A DNA stretch of 64,000 bases, taken from NCBI GenBank assembly GCA_031772625.1, contig CM062805.1:515076102-515140101 (forward strand), read 5' to 3'. Of the stretch, positions 22,181 to 33,793 are shown piece by piece. Origin of the DNA: Pinus tabuliformis. Taxonomy: Eukaryota > Streptophyta > Pinopsida > Pinales > Pinaceae. Positions within the stretch are counted from its first letter, which is position 1, and every line of letters begins with the position of its first letter. The notes below the pieces were generated by a model. The model did no database searches and had not been told where the DNA came from. It was given only the letters and a program-made list of their open reading frames with translations. Made by a program: the position numbers and the translations under genes.

Positions 22181-22805
22181 TTATCATATTTGTTTGGAAA
22201 GCCTCTAGATCCTATAATGATAAATTGTGATAATCAAAGCAGCATCAAGATGTCTAAATATCCCATATTTCATGCCAAGACGAAGCATATCAACAAGTAC
22301 CACTACATTAGGAGTTTGGTACAAGATGGGTCGTGAAGCTACAATATATTCCAACATATGAGCAGGTAGCTGATGTGTTGATGAAATCTCTTTTGAATAA
22401 GAAGTTTGAATATTTTGCAAGCATGCTTGGATTAGTTGATGTTACAGATTTAGTTGATAGGGAGAGATGAAGCATCTTGTGGCAACAAGATGCTTGGGAG
22501 GACATCTGGTCAGCCTATGTGTTGATGTCTAGATCCCGAAGTAGGGAGGGTGGCATTGGTCATGGAGCTCCGACCTTGATACACACCTAGATCCCTGGGT
22601 TGGTGATAGAGCTTAAAAACCTGATGGTACCTAGAGAGGCTAAAGCTTGAGTTCACCTTAGTCCCACCCAATTAGAGTACCCTGGTCAGGTATCTAATCT
22701 GTAGCATTGTGTGTGCTAGAACTCTTCATAGTTCATATCATTTTGAGATCTTCCATGTACCTTTATATGTATGTAATTATGAATACCTCCCTAGTTAAGA
22801 GGGAG
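22181..22805 (+). pseudogene. Copia RNase H C-terminal fragment and 3' tail
   Basis: Starts directly after the array LTR with LSYLFGKPLDPIMINCDNQS, then HAKTKHINKYHYIRSLVQDG, the end of a copia RNase H. It is followed by a stop, a frameshift, and VADVLMKSLLNKKFEYFASM. A 3' tail ends in the polypurine tract AGTTAAGAGGGAG (22793-22805). The 5' remainder is lost beyond the array, which seems to have inserted here. Confidence 0.75.
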
Positions 22806-23708
22806 TGTTGAAGAATGTAACTAGTGTCGGTCTTCATAATTGTACTTGTCAAAAGAAATTTTATTATTAAAGAAAATGACTTATTAAAGCATGGGTTTCA
22901 TGCTTGGGTCATCAATTTCTAGGTCAAAGCCTCCATTGAAGGCTTCTAGGTTTTGTATTGAGTCAATAGAGTCATTGTCATTTTTATTAGACCCTTCTTG
23001 GGCTTTTGTATCATGTAAAAAGAATTATTTTTGAGTCAAAAAGGTTATTTGTCACCTCCACACCAAGTTGGCCTTGTCCCCATGAAGTCAGCCTACATTA
23101 GGGCAATTCGACCTAGCAGAAAGGTTATATATAGAGAGAGGCAGCTCGACCTATTTGGCACACTCACTCAACAAGTTTGATCTACAAGAAAGAGAAGCAG
23201 AAAAGAGAGTGAAGTAGCTGGAGAAGGAAGGAAGAAGTTGGGAAGACCTAAAACGAGTTCTTGGGTTATCTATCTCTCACACATGCAAAGTTTCTGGGCA
23301 GTTGTTGGGGTCAAAATTCTGAATCTACTGCAGGTCCAAAGTTCTAAAACTGGGGGCTTAAAAATTGTAGCTGGGGGGCGAAATTATGGATTGTAGCTCC
23401 TACTGGGAAGCTGTCACTTGGAGACTTTGACAGGGATCATCTATTAGAAGGAAGGGTTGACTTTGTGATTGGAGGAGGTCTTTGTCTAGGTCTAAAGGGT
23501 CTTGGATTGTCTCATATTGATTTGAATCTACTAATGGAGGAGTTGGACTGGGTTTTCCCCTTGAAGGGGTTTCTTCATATACATAATTTGGTAATTGCAT
23601 GATGAAAGATAAACTAATAAAGAAGTAAAAGAAGGCAACATAATTCACAAGTAATTATCAAGAAAGAGGAATCAAACCCTAATTCCTATAAGTATTGATT
23701 TCTCAACA
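22806..23708 (+). mobile_element. Copia 3' LTR (903 bp) related to the LTR near 44 kb
   Basis: It starts TGTTGAAGAATG after a polypurine tract and ends TTTCTCAACA. An internal hairpin AAGCATGGGTTTCATGCTT lies at 22888-22906, and TATATATAGAGAG near 23125. A related LTR is present at about 42950-44876. It abuts the RT fragment of another copia at 23709, so the element it belongs to was inserted in that RT gene. Confidence 0.75.
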
Positions 23709-25033
23709 AGATATCAGGCGAGATCGGTAGCAAAAGGGTACTCTCAGGTAGAAGGTATTGACTTTCATGATATTTTTTCACTAGTCGTAAAACTTGTTTC
23801 TATTCGTACTGTATTAGCACTAACTATATTACTTGACCTTTGGTTGGAACAGTTAGATGTTAAAACAACTTTTCTTCATGGAGATTTGGATGAAGAGATC
23901 TATATGGAACAACTAGAATATTTTGTACAAGGTCGCAATAGGAGATTAGTTTGCAAGCTCAAGAAATCATTGTATGGCCTAAGACAATCACCCAGGCAAT
24001 GGTACAAGAAGTTTGATTCCTTCATCATGAGCCAAAACTTCACTAGAAGTGAATATGATCATTGTGTGTACTTTAAAGTTTTCAATGGTATATTCATTAT
24101 CTTCATTTTGTACGTTGGTAATATGCTTATTGCAAGCAAAAGCATGGAAGAGATCAACAGGTTAAAGGCTCAGCTTTCTATGACATTTGATATGAAGGAT
24201 CTCGGAGCTGCAAAACAGATCTTAAGAATGGAGATACACAAAGACATGAAAAATGGAAAGCTTTGGTTATCACACCAAAAGTATGTGGAGAAAATACTTG
24301 CAAAGTTTGGTATGAACAATGTGAAACTTGTTAATGTTTCTTTAGCTTCCAATTTTCTTCAGGTTTGAGTCCTAGAACTGCTGAAGAAAAGAAGTATATG
24401 TCTCATGTACCATGTGCTAAAGCAATAGGCAACTTAATGTATGCGATGGTATCTACAAGATCTGCATTTCACATGCAGTTGGAGTTGTCAGTGGGTTCAT
24501 GGCAAACCCAGGAGAAGAACATTGGCAAGCAGTGAAATGGGTGCTTCGGTATTTAAGAGGCACAAGTGACCATTGTATCATCTTCAATGGTTGTTGAGAT
24601 TCAGTCTGCAGATAAGTTGATGTTGATTATGTTGGTGACTTGTACAAGAGAAGATCTACTACAAGATATGTCTTTACTCTTGCAGGTGAGGCAATTAGTT
24701 GGATGTCAGAGCTTCAGGAAATAGTTGTTTTGTCCACTACTAAAGCAGAGTATATAGCTGCCCCAGATGGCTGTAAAGAGGCAATCTGGTTGAAAGGTCT
24801 ACTTGATGAGCTTGGTAGGGCACAGGAGAAAGTGAATGTATTGTGTGACAATCAGAGTGTTATTCATTTGGCTACTAATCTGGCTTATCACACCAAGACT
24901 AAACATATTGATGTGAGATACCATTTTGTAAGACATGTCATCGATGGCGACAAAGTAGCTCTCGAGAAGGTCCACACATGGGAGAATTGTGCAGACATGT
25001 TCACAAAACTAGCATTGGTAGAGAAAATGTAGT
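23709..25033 (+). pseudogene. Copia RT-RNase H fragment with destroyed active site
   Basis: Opens mid-domain at RYQARSVAKGYSQVEGIDFH, followed by LDVKTTFLHGDLDEEIYMEQ and KKSLYGLRQSPRQWYKKFDS. The RT box reads LYVGNMLIASK where YVDDML is expected, so both catalytic Asp are lost. Frames break at about 24367. RNase H resumes with RRSTTRYVFTLAGEAISWMS, LSTTKAEYIAAPDGCKEAIW, LCDNQSVIHLATN and HIDVRYHFVRHVI, and ends at a stop at 25030-25032. Confidence 0.85.
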
Positions 25034-25117
25034 GGTGTTTGGCTTCTCTTGGCTTGCAAAAAAGATGATGAATGGGCATGGGCAAGGGATTAGGAAAATT
25101 GTTGTCTAGGTGGAGAT

Positions 25118-25479
25118 TGTTAAGAATGAAAACAATTAAGAGATTGTTAAGAATGACAACAATTAAAATATTGTTAAAAATGTAATTATCTCAGTAAATC
25201 TGGCTTTACCATTCAAACAGTTGTATAATGATAGGAAGTTATGTAACGAAGTCTTCATATTAAATGATGTTGCCCAAGAGGCTTGATGTATTGTTGGAGA
25301 GTCATTGTTGACCTTGAATAATAAGAATTCCAATCCCTTGCCTCGTGGAGGTTTCCTTGACACACTGTCAGGGTTTTACCACGTAAAATTCATGTGTATA
25401 TTTATGTGAATTTAGTTTCTTGTTCTTATGTGCATTTTCTTTCTTGCTTAATTAATTTTACAAGCTCTAAACACCAACA
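25118..25479 (+). mobile_element. Putative 362-bp copia 3' LTR
   Basis: The purine-rich AGGTGGAGAT precedes TGTTAAGAATG at 25118. The unit ends ACACCAACA at 25479 and contains TTTTACCACGTAAAATTC near 25373, a phrase common in short copia LTRs. Its first 50 bp hold short repeats of ATTGTTAAGAATGACAACAA. The partner LTR is not in the window. Confidence 0.6.
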
Positions 25480-25953
25480 TAAACAACACCAATTAAATTA
25501 CTTCTCTGATTTAATGGATACACTTGAGAAAATAGCTCTAGGGCAATGCTTTCCTCCTAGCCATAGGCACCAACTCATATAGGTGATACCTCCATGCCAA
25601 GCAATGAAACAAGAGTGAATTGATTGACTATGGCTTCCCCATTCAACCCAACATCTACATGTCACAAGCAAATGATTAACCTTTTATCCCATTATTGCTA
25701 TAGAAGTTCCACTTACGAGTCCCTCTTCCTCTTCAACCCTGCACAACACATGCAATTAGAAAAGGAATAGCTATGTAAAATGTTGGAACTGCTGAAAATT
25801 TAAGTTAAATTTTAATTTCTTGTTCTGCAGGTCAACCGAGTCAGAAGTTAGGAGGTCGGCTTGAAAGGCCCAACCTCCCGCAAGCCAACCTGGCTCTCCG
25901 CGCCTGCAAGTTGGGAGGTCAGGGAAGTCAGGAGGTCGGGGAGTCGGGGGTCG
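25480..25953. other. Short intergenic or older repeat remnant, GC-rich end
   Basis: No gene recognised. Positions 25840-25950 are GC-rich with repeated GGAGGTCGG/GGTCGGGG phrases. The same composition resumes at 36715 (GAGGTTGGGGGTCGGG) after two nested copia elements, so both probably landed in one older repeat. Confidence 0.5.
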
Positions 25954-25958
25954 GACAC

Positions 25959-27558
25959 TGTTAAAATTGGAAACTAGGGCCAAACTCCATGTGGGTCACC
26001 TTATTTATGGCAGCTGATATTTTTCTTGGATTCCTCTCTCTGAGAGGTGTAGGATTGATCTAAAGATCATCCGATTCTGACATGTATTTATGGAGATATG
26101 AATTTATTTATATTATTGACAATTTGTCAAGGTCAGCCAGCAAGCAAATTACCCCCAGCTCAACCTCAACGTTGCATTTAAATAGAGGAGACCTCAAGTC
26201 ATTTGAGGAGCACATCTCTCATGATTTCTCTCTCCACTCGTTTGGGTTTGTCTTCTCTCAAGGAAGACGTAGTGGAAAGGGTCATCTAAGAGAGCCCTAG
26301 ACGCAGTCATCAAAGGTGCCCTAGCCGCAGTTGAAGGAGAGCCCTAGCTGCAGCCTTGAGAAGAGATCTAGCCGAAGTTGAAGGAGAGCCCTAGCAGCAG
26401 TCTTGAGAAGAGATCTAGCCACAGTTGAAGGTAGGTCTGGCCGCAGTCAAAGGAGCCCTAATCTGCAGTCAATGAAGGCCCTAATCCACAGTCAATGAAG
26501 GCTTAAAGCCGCAGTCAATAGAGGCCTAAAGATGTGGCTAAGAAGAGACAGCAAAAGAAGACCTAGCCGCAGATCTAAGGATCCCTAATATGCAACGAGA
26601 GGAGGAGCCCTAGCCATAGCAAAGGGAGCCCTAACGCAGCTAGATGAACCCTGTTGACAGCGTGAAAGAATTCAGGTTGTTGTAGGTGACAATGCAGTAA
26701 TAGAAGTTGTTCTAGGCATGCTTTAAGGACTGTTTGCAAGTCTAGGAAGCCACAGTCATAAGGTAAAGGAATGTGTTGAACAGATCTGCCCTATAAGCTC
26801 ATAACAGATCAGCATATGTATACAGTAGTGTGCTCGAAAGTGCTGACAGCAAAGTCAAGTTCTTGTAGGATAAAATGTTGCTGCGTTGATGGTGTTTGGA
26901 CGCTGGTTGATTTAGGATCATAGGCCTAACTTGCAGCTAGGTTAGGCCGCAGGCCATAGCAAGCAACAAAGGTTGTTCTAAGGGTTGCAAAACCAGACTT
27001 GGACAGCATGGCAATGGTGGAGTCTCTCCTTGGCACACCGCAGCCTTAGAAGGCCTGCTTTATTGACTGTGTGGAGAATGAGGACTGAATGTTGATGTCC
27101 TATCTCATGAAGCAGTGACAACTAGTGCAACAAGAAGACATCAGAGATCTGGGAGATTTTTGGGTCAAGGTTTGACCATGTTTGGCTCAATTTAATGAAC
27201 ACCCTGTTGGTGACAGATGAATAATATTCAGAGGAAAATTTTGTCCTGTTTGACCATCACTGATTTCTCTGATCAAGACTTTACTGCTGCTGTCATAAAA
27301 TATCAGTTTTGTATATTTGTACTATCTCTCTCTCTGCTGAACTATTGAAGAATATAAGAAGAATTGATCAAGGTTTGTCCCTAGTTGGTGCCACTTCTTG
27401 TGTCCTCTTGTCTTGGCTTGTCTTCTCATGTCTATGTTTATGTTCTATCTGCATTTTACTATCATGCTATTGTGATTGCTAAATTGGACATTGATATTGG
27501 GCTAACAAGAAAATTGAAGTAAATTTCCCTTAAGCATAGAACATACCAAAAATTAACA
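25959..27558 (+). mobile_element. 5' LTR of the GACAC-flanked copia
   Basis: It starts TGTTAAAATTGG and ends AAAATTAACA, followed by TGGTATCAGAG. A TATA-like CATTTAAATAGAGGAG lies near 26175. It contains a minisatellite at 26270-26650. Confidence 0.9.
26270..26650 (+). repeat. Minisatellite of about 30-bp units in the LTR
   Basis: Degenerate units such as AGAGCCCTAGCCGCAGTTGA recur roughly ten times. The same array is at about 31310-31650 in the 3' LTR, with a few units lost. Confidence 0.75.
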
Positions 27559-27570
27559 TGGTATCAGAGT
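27559..27570 (+). other. Primer binding site, initiator tRNA-Met type
   Basis: TGGTATCAGAGT, directly after the 5' LTR; the first eleven bases match the tRNA-iMet complement. Confidence 0.9.
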
Positions 27571-27643
27571 TGAGGTGAAGACAAAGCCCAAGCAAGAGTG
27601 AAAGAGCAATCACTGAAGAGAGTTGGAAAGGACAAAAGGCTCA

Positions 27644-28600
27644 ATGGGTTCCTCATCCCACTTCCCAGCTGAAGACAAGCTCCATGAAAAGTTTGACTAT
27701 CACGGATGGAAGATGTCTCTTGATCTAACATTAGAAGAACAAGAAGTGTTGGATTATGTGAAGGTAAAATCCCTGAGCCTCCATCAAATGCATCAGCTAT
27801 TACAAAGAACAAGTACAACAAGGCTGAAGTCAAAGCGAAGAAGATTATCAGAGATTCCATTGACAAGCGTCTGGTGGCTTACATCTCCGATCTAAACACC
27901 TCCAAGGAGATCTACGACAGATTGGTAAGCATGTTCAAGGTTAGTGATGCAAATCAAATTTTGTTCCTCAAAAATAAGTTGAAGGATATTAAGAAGGGCA
28001 AGGACGAGGATATTCAATCCTACTTCTTAAGGATCACTGAGATCAAGAATGATCTTCTATCAATTGGAGAAGTCATTCCTGACAGGGAACTTACTATCAC
28101 TACTCTTGGAGGGCTCCCACCCGAGTGGTATATATTTAGAACCACTATTCTCAATAATGATCGAATTTCGGGATTTGAAGAATTGATGTCAAGATGCATT
28201 CAAGAAGAAACAAGAATGGTGGAGCAAGAAATGCCTTCTAATAGAGGCAACCCCACTGCTTTCTCCGCTCATGCCAAAAGGAGAAATAATGCAGGGTCTA
28301 AAGGTCACTTCAATGGAAATCCCGATCTAAGGGTGGAAGGAAGGGCAGGTGCTTTGTTTGCAATAAGTTTGGCCACTATGCGAGGGAGTGTCCAAATAGA
28401 AGGGACACATCACATGATGATGATCACAATCATTCCAGGGGCAACTTCAACAACAATGATCGAAGGAATGACAGGTACAATGGCAAAGGAAAAAGGAATG
28501 CAGGACATCAAGGAAATAATCGACCCTCCAAGAAAGCAAGGAACTCCAGGTATGAAGAATCAAATGTTGTTAACAATAAGCAAAAGGAGTATTATCTTAT
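27644..28600 (+). pseudogene. Copia gag with zinc knuckle, two frameshifts
   Basis: Natural start MGSSSHFPAEDKLHEKFDYH at 27644. A single-base loss near 27763 shifts to the frame of 27874-28707: DSIDKRLVAYISDLNTSKEI, DANQILFLKNKLKDIKKGKD, ITTLGGLPPEWYIFRTTILN (UBN2 gag). A second shift near 28330 moves the zinc knuckle CFVCNKFGHYAREC (about 28352-28393) into another frame. The protein would form the particle and bind RNA. Confidence 0.8.
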
Positions 28601-29170
28601 ATCGGCCCTCTCCACCACCTCTCCTCCGGACACTTTGGGAAATTGGCTTATTGATAGTGGTGCTTCAAGGCATTTCACCGGATACAAGGAAGCTCTCTCT
28701 AATTTGATAGAGAAGGAAACAAAGTTGGAGATTATTCTTGGAGACAATGCCACCTATCCCATAAAGGGTGTAGGGAATGTTACCCTTCAATTGAATCAGG
28801 GTAACATGATTCATTTACAAGAAGTTATATATGTACAAGAAGAACCTGGTTACAAGGTGGCATTCATCGATGGAAAGGTATGTGTTTGGAAAAGGATTTT
28901 AAAGATGCTTTTACTCTTGGGTTCAGGGTTGGCACTTTGTATCAAGTTGCAGGAAGTCCATTGGGGGCCATGTCTTGCGACACATCTCTACAATCTGAAC
29001 TATGGCATCGAATTTGGCCATCTTCATTATAAGGCTCTTCTCGATGTGAGACAGATGGTGACAGGGATGCCCGAGTTCAAAGAAGAGCATGAAGGTATAT
29101 GTCCGGGATGTACCAAGGGAAAGCTTACAAGGGGACCATTCCCCTCAAGTAATAGCAAGACCACAGATGT
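28601..29170 (+). pseudogene. Copia protease and pre-integrase domain
   Basis: LGNWLIDSGASRHFTGYKEA (28626 on) is an intact retropepsin DSGAS site. GDNATYPIKGVGNVTLQLNQ and HLQEVIYV follow. The gag-pre-integrase part, with FGHLHYKALLDVRQMVTGMP and GICPGCTKGKLTRGPFPSSN, spans about 29008-29160 and includes the HHCC-like cysteines. At about 29168 the sequence jumps directly to RT. Confidence 0.75.
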
Positions 29171-30300
29171 GGAACAACCCGAGGGGTTTGAGGTTCATGA
29201 CCAGGAATCTCATATATACAGGTTGAAGAAAGCTCTCTATGATTTGAAGCAAGCACCCCGACTTGGTATGAGAGGATCGATAGCTATCTGATGAAGTTGG
29301 GATTCACTAGGAGTGAAGTCGATCCGAACCTTTACTTTAAGGTTGAAGATGATAGACCTCTCATACTGGTGCTTTATATGGATGACCTCTTTCTGACAGG
29401 TGCAGACCCTCTCATTCACAAACGTAAGAGGGAGTTGGATTCCAAATTTGAGATGAAGGACCTAGGACTGATGCACTACTTCCTAGGGTTGGAGGTCTGG
29501 CAAAAGCCAGGAGAAATTTTCCTATCTCAAGGAAAATATGTTGTGAAGATATTGGAAAGATTTGAGATGGTGGACTGCAAGCCTGTGACTACCCAATGGA
29601 GCTTAACTTTAAGAAGTTTTGCGGTAGTGCTGCCGGACCTGAATTGGGAAATGCTTCTAAGTATCGTCAACTCATAGGAGCACTGATGTTCTTGGTGAAC
29701 TCCCGTCTGGATATATGTTTTGCAGTGAACACGTTGAGCCAATATATGGTTGAGCCTCATCACTCACATTGGATTGGTGCCAAGAATCTTCTAAGATATC
29801 TTCGGGGCACAATCACTCATGGACTAAGATACATTGCCGGAGATGTGAGGTTGCATGGTTATTCTGATGTTGATTGGGCAGGTAGTATGGTGGATCGCAA
29901 GAGCACTTCTGGGTGTTGTTTCTCTTTAAGTACTGCTTCGATATCCTGGATGAGCAGGAAGCAGAAGTTGGTTGCTTTGAGCACTGTTGAGGTCGAATAC
30001 ATAGCTACGAGTATGGCCTCTTGTGAAGCTGTCTCATTGAGGAAGCTCTTCAATGAGCTGTTCAAACATGTGCTGGATACCACCGTGATCCTCTGCGATA
30101 ACCAAAGATGAATCTGATTATCAGAGAATCCCGTGTTTCATGATCACTTCAAGCATATAGACATCAGGTACCACTTTATCCAGGATATGGTACAACAAAG
30201 AGTAATAAGGCTCCATCACATTGGGATTGATGAGTAGGTCGTTGATATTCTAACGAAGCCCCTGGGAAAGGTCAAATTCTTGACTTTTCGAGAATGACTA
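29171..30300 (+). pseudogene. Copia RT (C-terminal part) and RNase H
   Basis: Begins at EQPEGFEVHDQESHIYRLKK ALYDLKQAPR (29171 on), so the RT fingers and integrase core are missing. The active site VLYMDDLFLTG is intact (about 29371). RNase H has YRQLIGALMFLVNSRLDICF, GYSDVDWAGSMVDRKSTSGC, LSTVEVEYIATSMASCEAV and ILCDNQR, then a stop at 30109, then NPVFHDHFKHIDIRYHFIQD and more stops. A one-base shift near 29275 and another near 29620 break the frame. Confidence 0.85.
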
Positions 30301-30404
30301 GGAGTCGTGGAGAGACACTCTTATGAGGGTCCTGTATGATATGGATATTGAGCTCTGGGAGCTCCAGGGGGCATGGGGTACTTCTTAGAGCAATGAGCAA
30401 CCAT

Positions 30405-30600
30405 AAGGTGAGTGGTTCAGCCTTCCCCTAGTGGTTTGCTATGTAGGCAGGATGAGTGGTTCATCCTTCTCTTGCTAAGACACAAGCATAGTGTGAGTGG
30501 TCCAACCTTCCCCTAGTGAATTGTTGTGTACAAGGTGAGTGGTTCAGCCTTCCCCTGGGATACCCCATGACGACATGTAGGCAGGATGAGTGGTTCATCC
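30405..30600 (+). repeat. Array of hairpin repeats sharing a GTGGT loop
   Basis: Stem-loops AAGGTGA-GTGGT-TCAGCCTT at 30405-30424 and 30532-30551 and GGATGA-GTGGT-TCATCC at 30450-30466 and 30584-30600 alternate; a weaker copy is at about 30492-30510. They lie between RNase H and the 3' LTR, in non-coding internal sequence. Confidence 0.85.
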
Positions 30601-30774
30601 TTCTCCTGCTGAAACATCCTACCCATGCAGTCTAGGACTCATGGGAAGTACCTCTCATCTTACCAATGAGTAGGGAAATGAGGATAGGGACCATAGTACT
30701 ACCGATGGACGCATCGAGTACAACCGTACTCCCTATGCTAGGATGACGTATATTGATCTAGGATCAATTGGAAC

Positions 30775-30862
30775 TAACTTCAGGTCAGTAAGAGTGGTAT
30801 GAGACACTCTCTTTATATGGGACTGACTTCGGGTCAGTAGAGAATGGTATGATACATTCTCG
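30775..30862 (+). repeat. Two tandem hairpin units before the polypurine tract
   Basis: Each unit has ACTTCRGGTCAGTA followed by a hairpin: AGAGTG-GTATGAGA-CACTCT (30791-30810) and AGAATG-GTATGATA-CATTCT (30841-30860). The stems differ by a paired change. Confidence 0.8.
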
Positions 30863-30971
30863 ATCACTTCTTCTTCTTCATAGTTCAGCAAAGCAGAGTA
30901 GTGCAGAGCAATGCATTGATGGCAGAGATAGTACCGACTGACAGATGGATTAGCAAATGGAGTTCTCCCTA

Positions 30972-30983
30972 GTTGAGAGGGAG
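30972..30983 (+). other. Polypurine tract of the GACAC-flanked copia
   Basis: GTTGAGAGGGAG lies immediately before the 3' LTR start at 30984. This is the expected plus-strand primer. Confidence 0.85.
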
Positions 30984-32579
30984 TGTTAAAATTGGCAACT
31001 AGGGCCAAACTCCATATGGGTCACCTTATTTATGGCAACTGATATTTTTCTTGGATTCCTCTCTCCGAGAGGTGTAGGATTGATCTAAAGATCATCCGAT
31101 TCCGACATGTATTTATGGAGATATGAATTTATTTATATTATTGACAATTTGTCAAGGTCGGCCAACAAGCAAATTACCCCTAACTCAACCTCAACGTTGC
31201 ATTTAAATAGAGGAGACCTCAAGTCATTTGAGGAGCATCATCTCTCATGATTTCTCTCTCCAGTCGTTTGGGTTTGTCTTCTCTCAAGGAAGACGTAGTG
31301 GAAAGGGTCATCTAAGAGAGCCCTAGACACAATTATCAAAGGTGCCCTATCCGCAGTTGAAGGAGAGCCCTAGCTGCAGCCTTCAGAAGAGATCTAGCCG
31401 CAGTTGAAGGAGAGCCCTAGCTGCAATCTTCAAAAGAGATCTAGCCACAGTTGAAGGTAGGTCTGGCTGCAGTGACAGGAGCCCTAAAACGCAGTCAATG
31501 AAGGCCCTAATCCGCAATCAATGAAAGCCTAAAGTTGCAGTCAATAGAGGCCTAAAGACGCAGCTAAGGAGAGATAGCAAAAGAAGACCTAGCCACAGAT
31601 CTAAGGAGCCCTAATACACATCTAGAGGAGGAGCCCTAACGCAGCTAGATGAAGCTTGTTGACAGCGTGAAAGAATTTGGGTTGTTGTAGGTGACAGTGC
31701 AGTGATAGAAGTTGTTCTAAGCATGTTTTAAGGACTGTTTGCAAGGCTGGGAAGCCACAGTCATAAGGTAAAGGAATGCGTTGAACAGATCTGCCCTATA
31801 AGCTCAGAACAGATCAGCGTATGTATACAGTTGGGTGCTAGAAAGTGCTGACAGCAAAGTCAAGTTCTTGTAGGATAAAATATTGTTGCGTTGATGGTGT
31901 TTGGACACTGGTTGATGAAGGATCGTAGGCCTAACTTGCTGTTGGGCTAGGCCGCAGGCCATAGCCAGCAGCAAAGGTTGTTCTAAGGGTTGCCAAACCA
32001 GACTTGGACAGCGTGGTAGTGGTGGAGTCTCTCCTTGGTACACCACAGCCTTAGAAGGCCTGCTTTATTGACTGTGTGGAGAATGAGGACTGAAGGTTGA
32101 TGTCCTATCTCATGAAGTAGTGACAGCTAGTGCAGCAAGAAGACATCAGAGTTCTGGGAGATGTATTGGGTCAAGGTTTGACCATGTTTGGCTCAGTTTA
32201 ATGAACATCCTGTTGGTGCCATATGAATGATCTTCAAAGGAAGATTTTGTCCTGTTTGACCAGCATTGACTTCTCTGGTCAAGACTTTACTGTTGCTGTC
32301 ATAAAATATCAGTTTTGTATATTTGTACTATCTCTCTCTGTTGAACTATTGAAGAATATAAGAAGAATTGATCAAGGGTTTCCCCACATTGGGGTTTGTC
32401 CCTGGCTGGTGCCACATCTTGTGTCCTCTTGTCTTGGCTTGTCTTCTACTATTTATGTTTATGTTCTATCTGCATTTTACTATCATGCTAATGTGATTGC
32501 TAAACTGGACATTGATATTGGGCTAACAAGAAAATTGAAGTAAAATGCCCTTAAGCATAGAACATACCAAAAATTAACA
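30984..32579 (+). mobile_element. 3' LTR of the GACAC-flanked copia
   Basis: It starts TGTTAAAATTGG and ends AAAATTAACA. It is collinear with 25959-27558, with point differences and small indels, including a 20-bp insertion CCCCACATTGGGGTTTG near 32380. Confidence 0.9.
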
Positions 32580-32640
32580 GACACACTCAACCCTCTACAT
32601 TATAGCGACAGCAAGATCCAAGCAGACCCCACCTATGTCG

Positions 32641-33781
32641 TGTTGATTTCTGGTAGCATCTGATGTGATCTAAGCCTCAAAATTTGCAAGGAGGCTAGGA
32701 CACATGTATTCCACAATACCCAAAAATCGTTTTGGAAAATTCCCCACAGAGACAGTTTTATTAAAATAATTAATTATTTTTAATGGGTGCCTCAGTGTAA
32801 ACTTAGGAAATTAAAATAATTAAAGGGTATTAATCAAACTGAGGGTGAAACTTCTAGAAGAAGACAGAGATCGAGTCCAAATGATCTGAGCCATTGATTA
32901 GAATCTAATATGGGTCGTTGAATACTCAACTGGAAGACTATAAGGACTTCGATAGGCATTTGGAAAACACATCGGAGAGAGATCAAGAGATCGAATTTCT
33001 CAAAGAGGGCAGCGCAGTAGTTTCTAGAGAGAAGATCGAAGTGATTTCTTGCAGTGAGGGGCAGGGATAGTTCTAGTTGGAGAGTTTCATGATCCAAGAA
33101 TACATCGCAGAGGAGGCAGATAAAGATCTAGAAGAGACAGCGCAAAGACCACGCTGGGCAGCGTCAGCTCATGCAGAGGCAACGCAGAGCTTCAAAGAGA
33201 GTCTGAAATTCAATTGGGAAGTCGAGTTCCTAAGCCAAAAGCCGGGTGTGAGACAGAAGAGACAAAGGAACAAAGCTCCAGACAGTAGGAGATAAGGGAA
33301 GAGGTGACAGATCCCCAGAGAGGTTGATGCAGAACTGCATGGGCTGACGCAGTAGCTGCGCAGAGCCAGCATGGGGCCAGCCATCCAGGGCCTAGATCAA
33401 TGTCGGATCGCCAATGATAGTGTGAAGTATTTCTCACTAATCTTCTGCAGTCAAATTCTCTGTATTGGATAGCTAGAAAGGCATTCAAAGATTGTATTCA
33501 AAAAACTACTGCTTAATAATACAAACCCTCAGTGGTTGCACCAGTTTTCCCGCATTAGGTTTTTCCGGGGACATTTGTCCAAAAATAACAGTGTCATGTG
33601 TTGTGTATCTCTTTCTTTCTCAGTGTCTTGTTTCCACGTTTAATTTAATTGGTGAAGGCTACAGTGTATTAGTTTTCGTATTTGTTATAGGATGTAGTAA
33701 ATAATTTGTTCAGTAATTTAACAAATAGAAGATACTTAATCAGTTGTTGCAATAGAAATTTGGGTCTTCCAAATTTTCACA
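32641..33781 (+). mobile_element. 5' LTR of the third gag-only copia
   Basis: It starts TGTTGATTTCTGGTAGC and ends AATTTTCACA. AATACAAACCCTCAG lies near 33517. Confidence 0.9.
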
Positions 33782-33793
33782 TGGTATCGGAGT
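33782..33793 (+). other. Primer binding site, initiator tRNA-Met type, one change
   Basis: TGGTATCGGAGT follows the LTR; the standard form has A in place of the first G of CGG. Confidence 0.8.

Larger units (their letters stand above)
25954..32584 (+). mobile_element. Copia element with long LTRs and perfect GACAC target duplication, integrase deleted
   Basis: GACAC at 25954-25958 and 32580-32584 flanks the element. LTRs of 1600 and 1596 bp (25959-27558, 30984-32579) are nearly collinear. The order gag, protease, pre-integrase, RT, RNase H is copia. The internal region is only 3.4 kb because the integrase core and RT N-terminus are missing. Frameshifts and stops also break the frames, so the copy is non-autonomous. 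Confidence 0.9.

Noticed and set aside
23709-23722. ATATCAGGCGAG after the LTR end at 23708 looks like a tRNA-iMet primer binding site
   Set aside because: It reads in frame as RYQARSVAKGY, the standard copia RT segment, so it is coding sequence of the next element.
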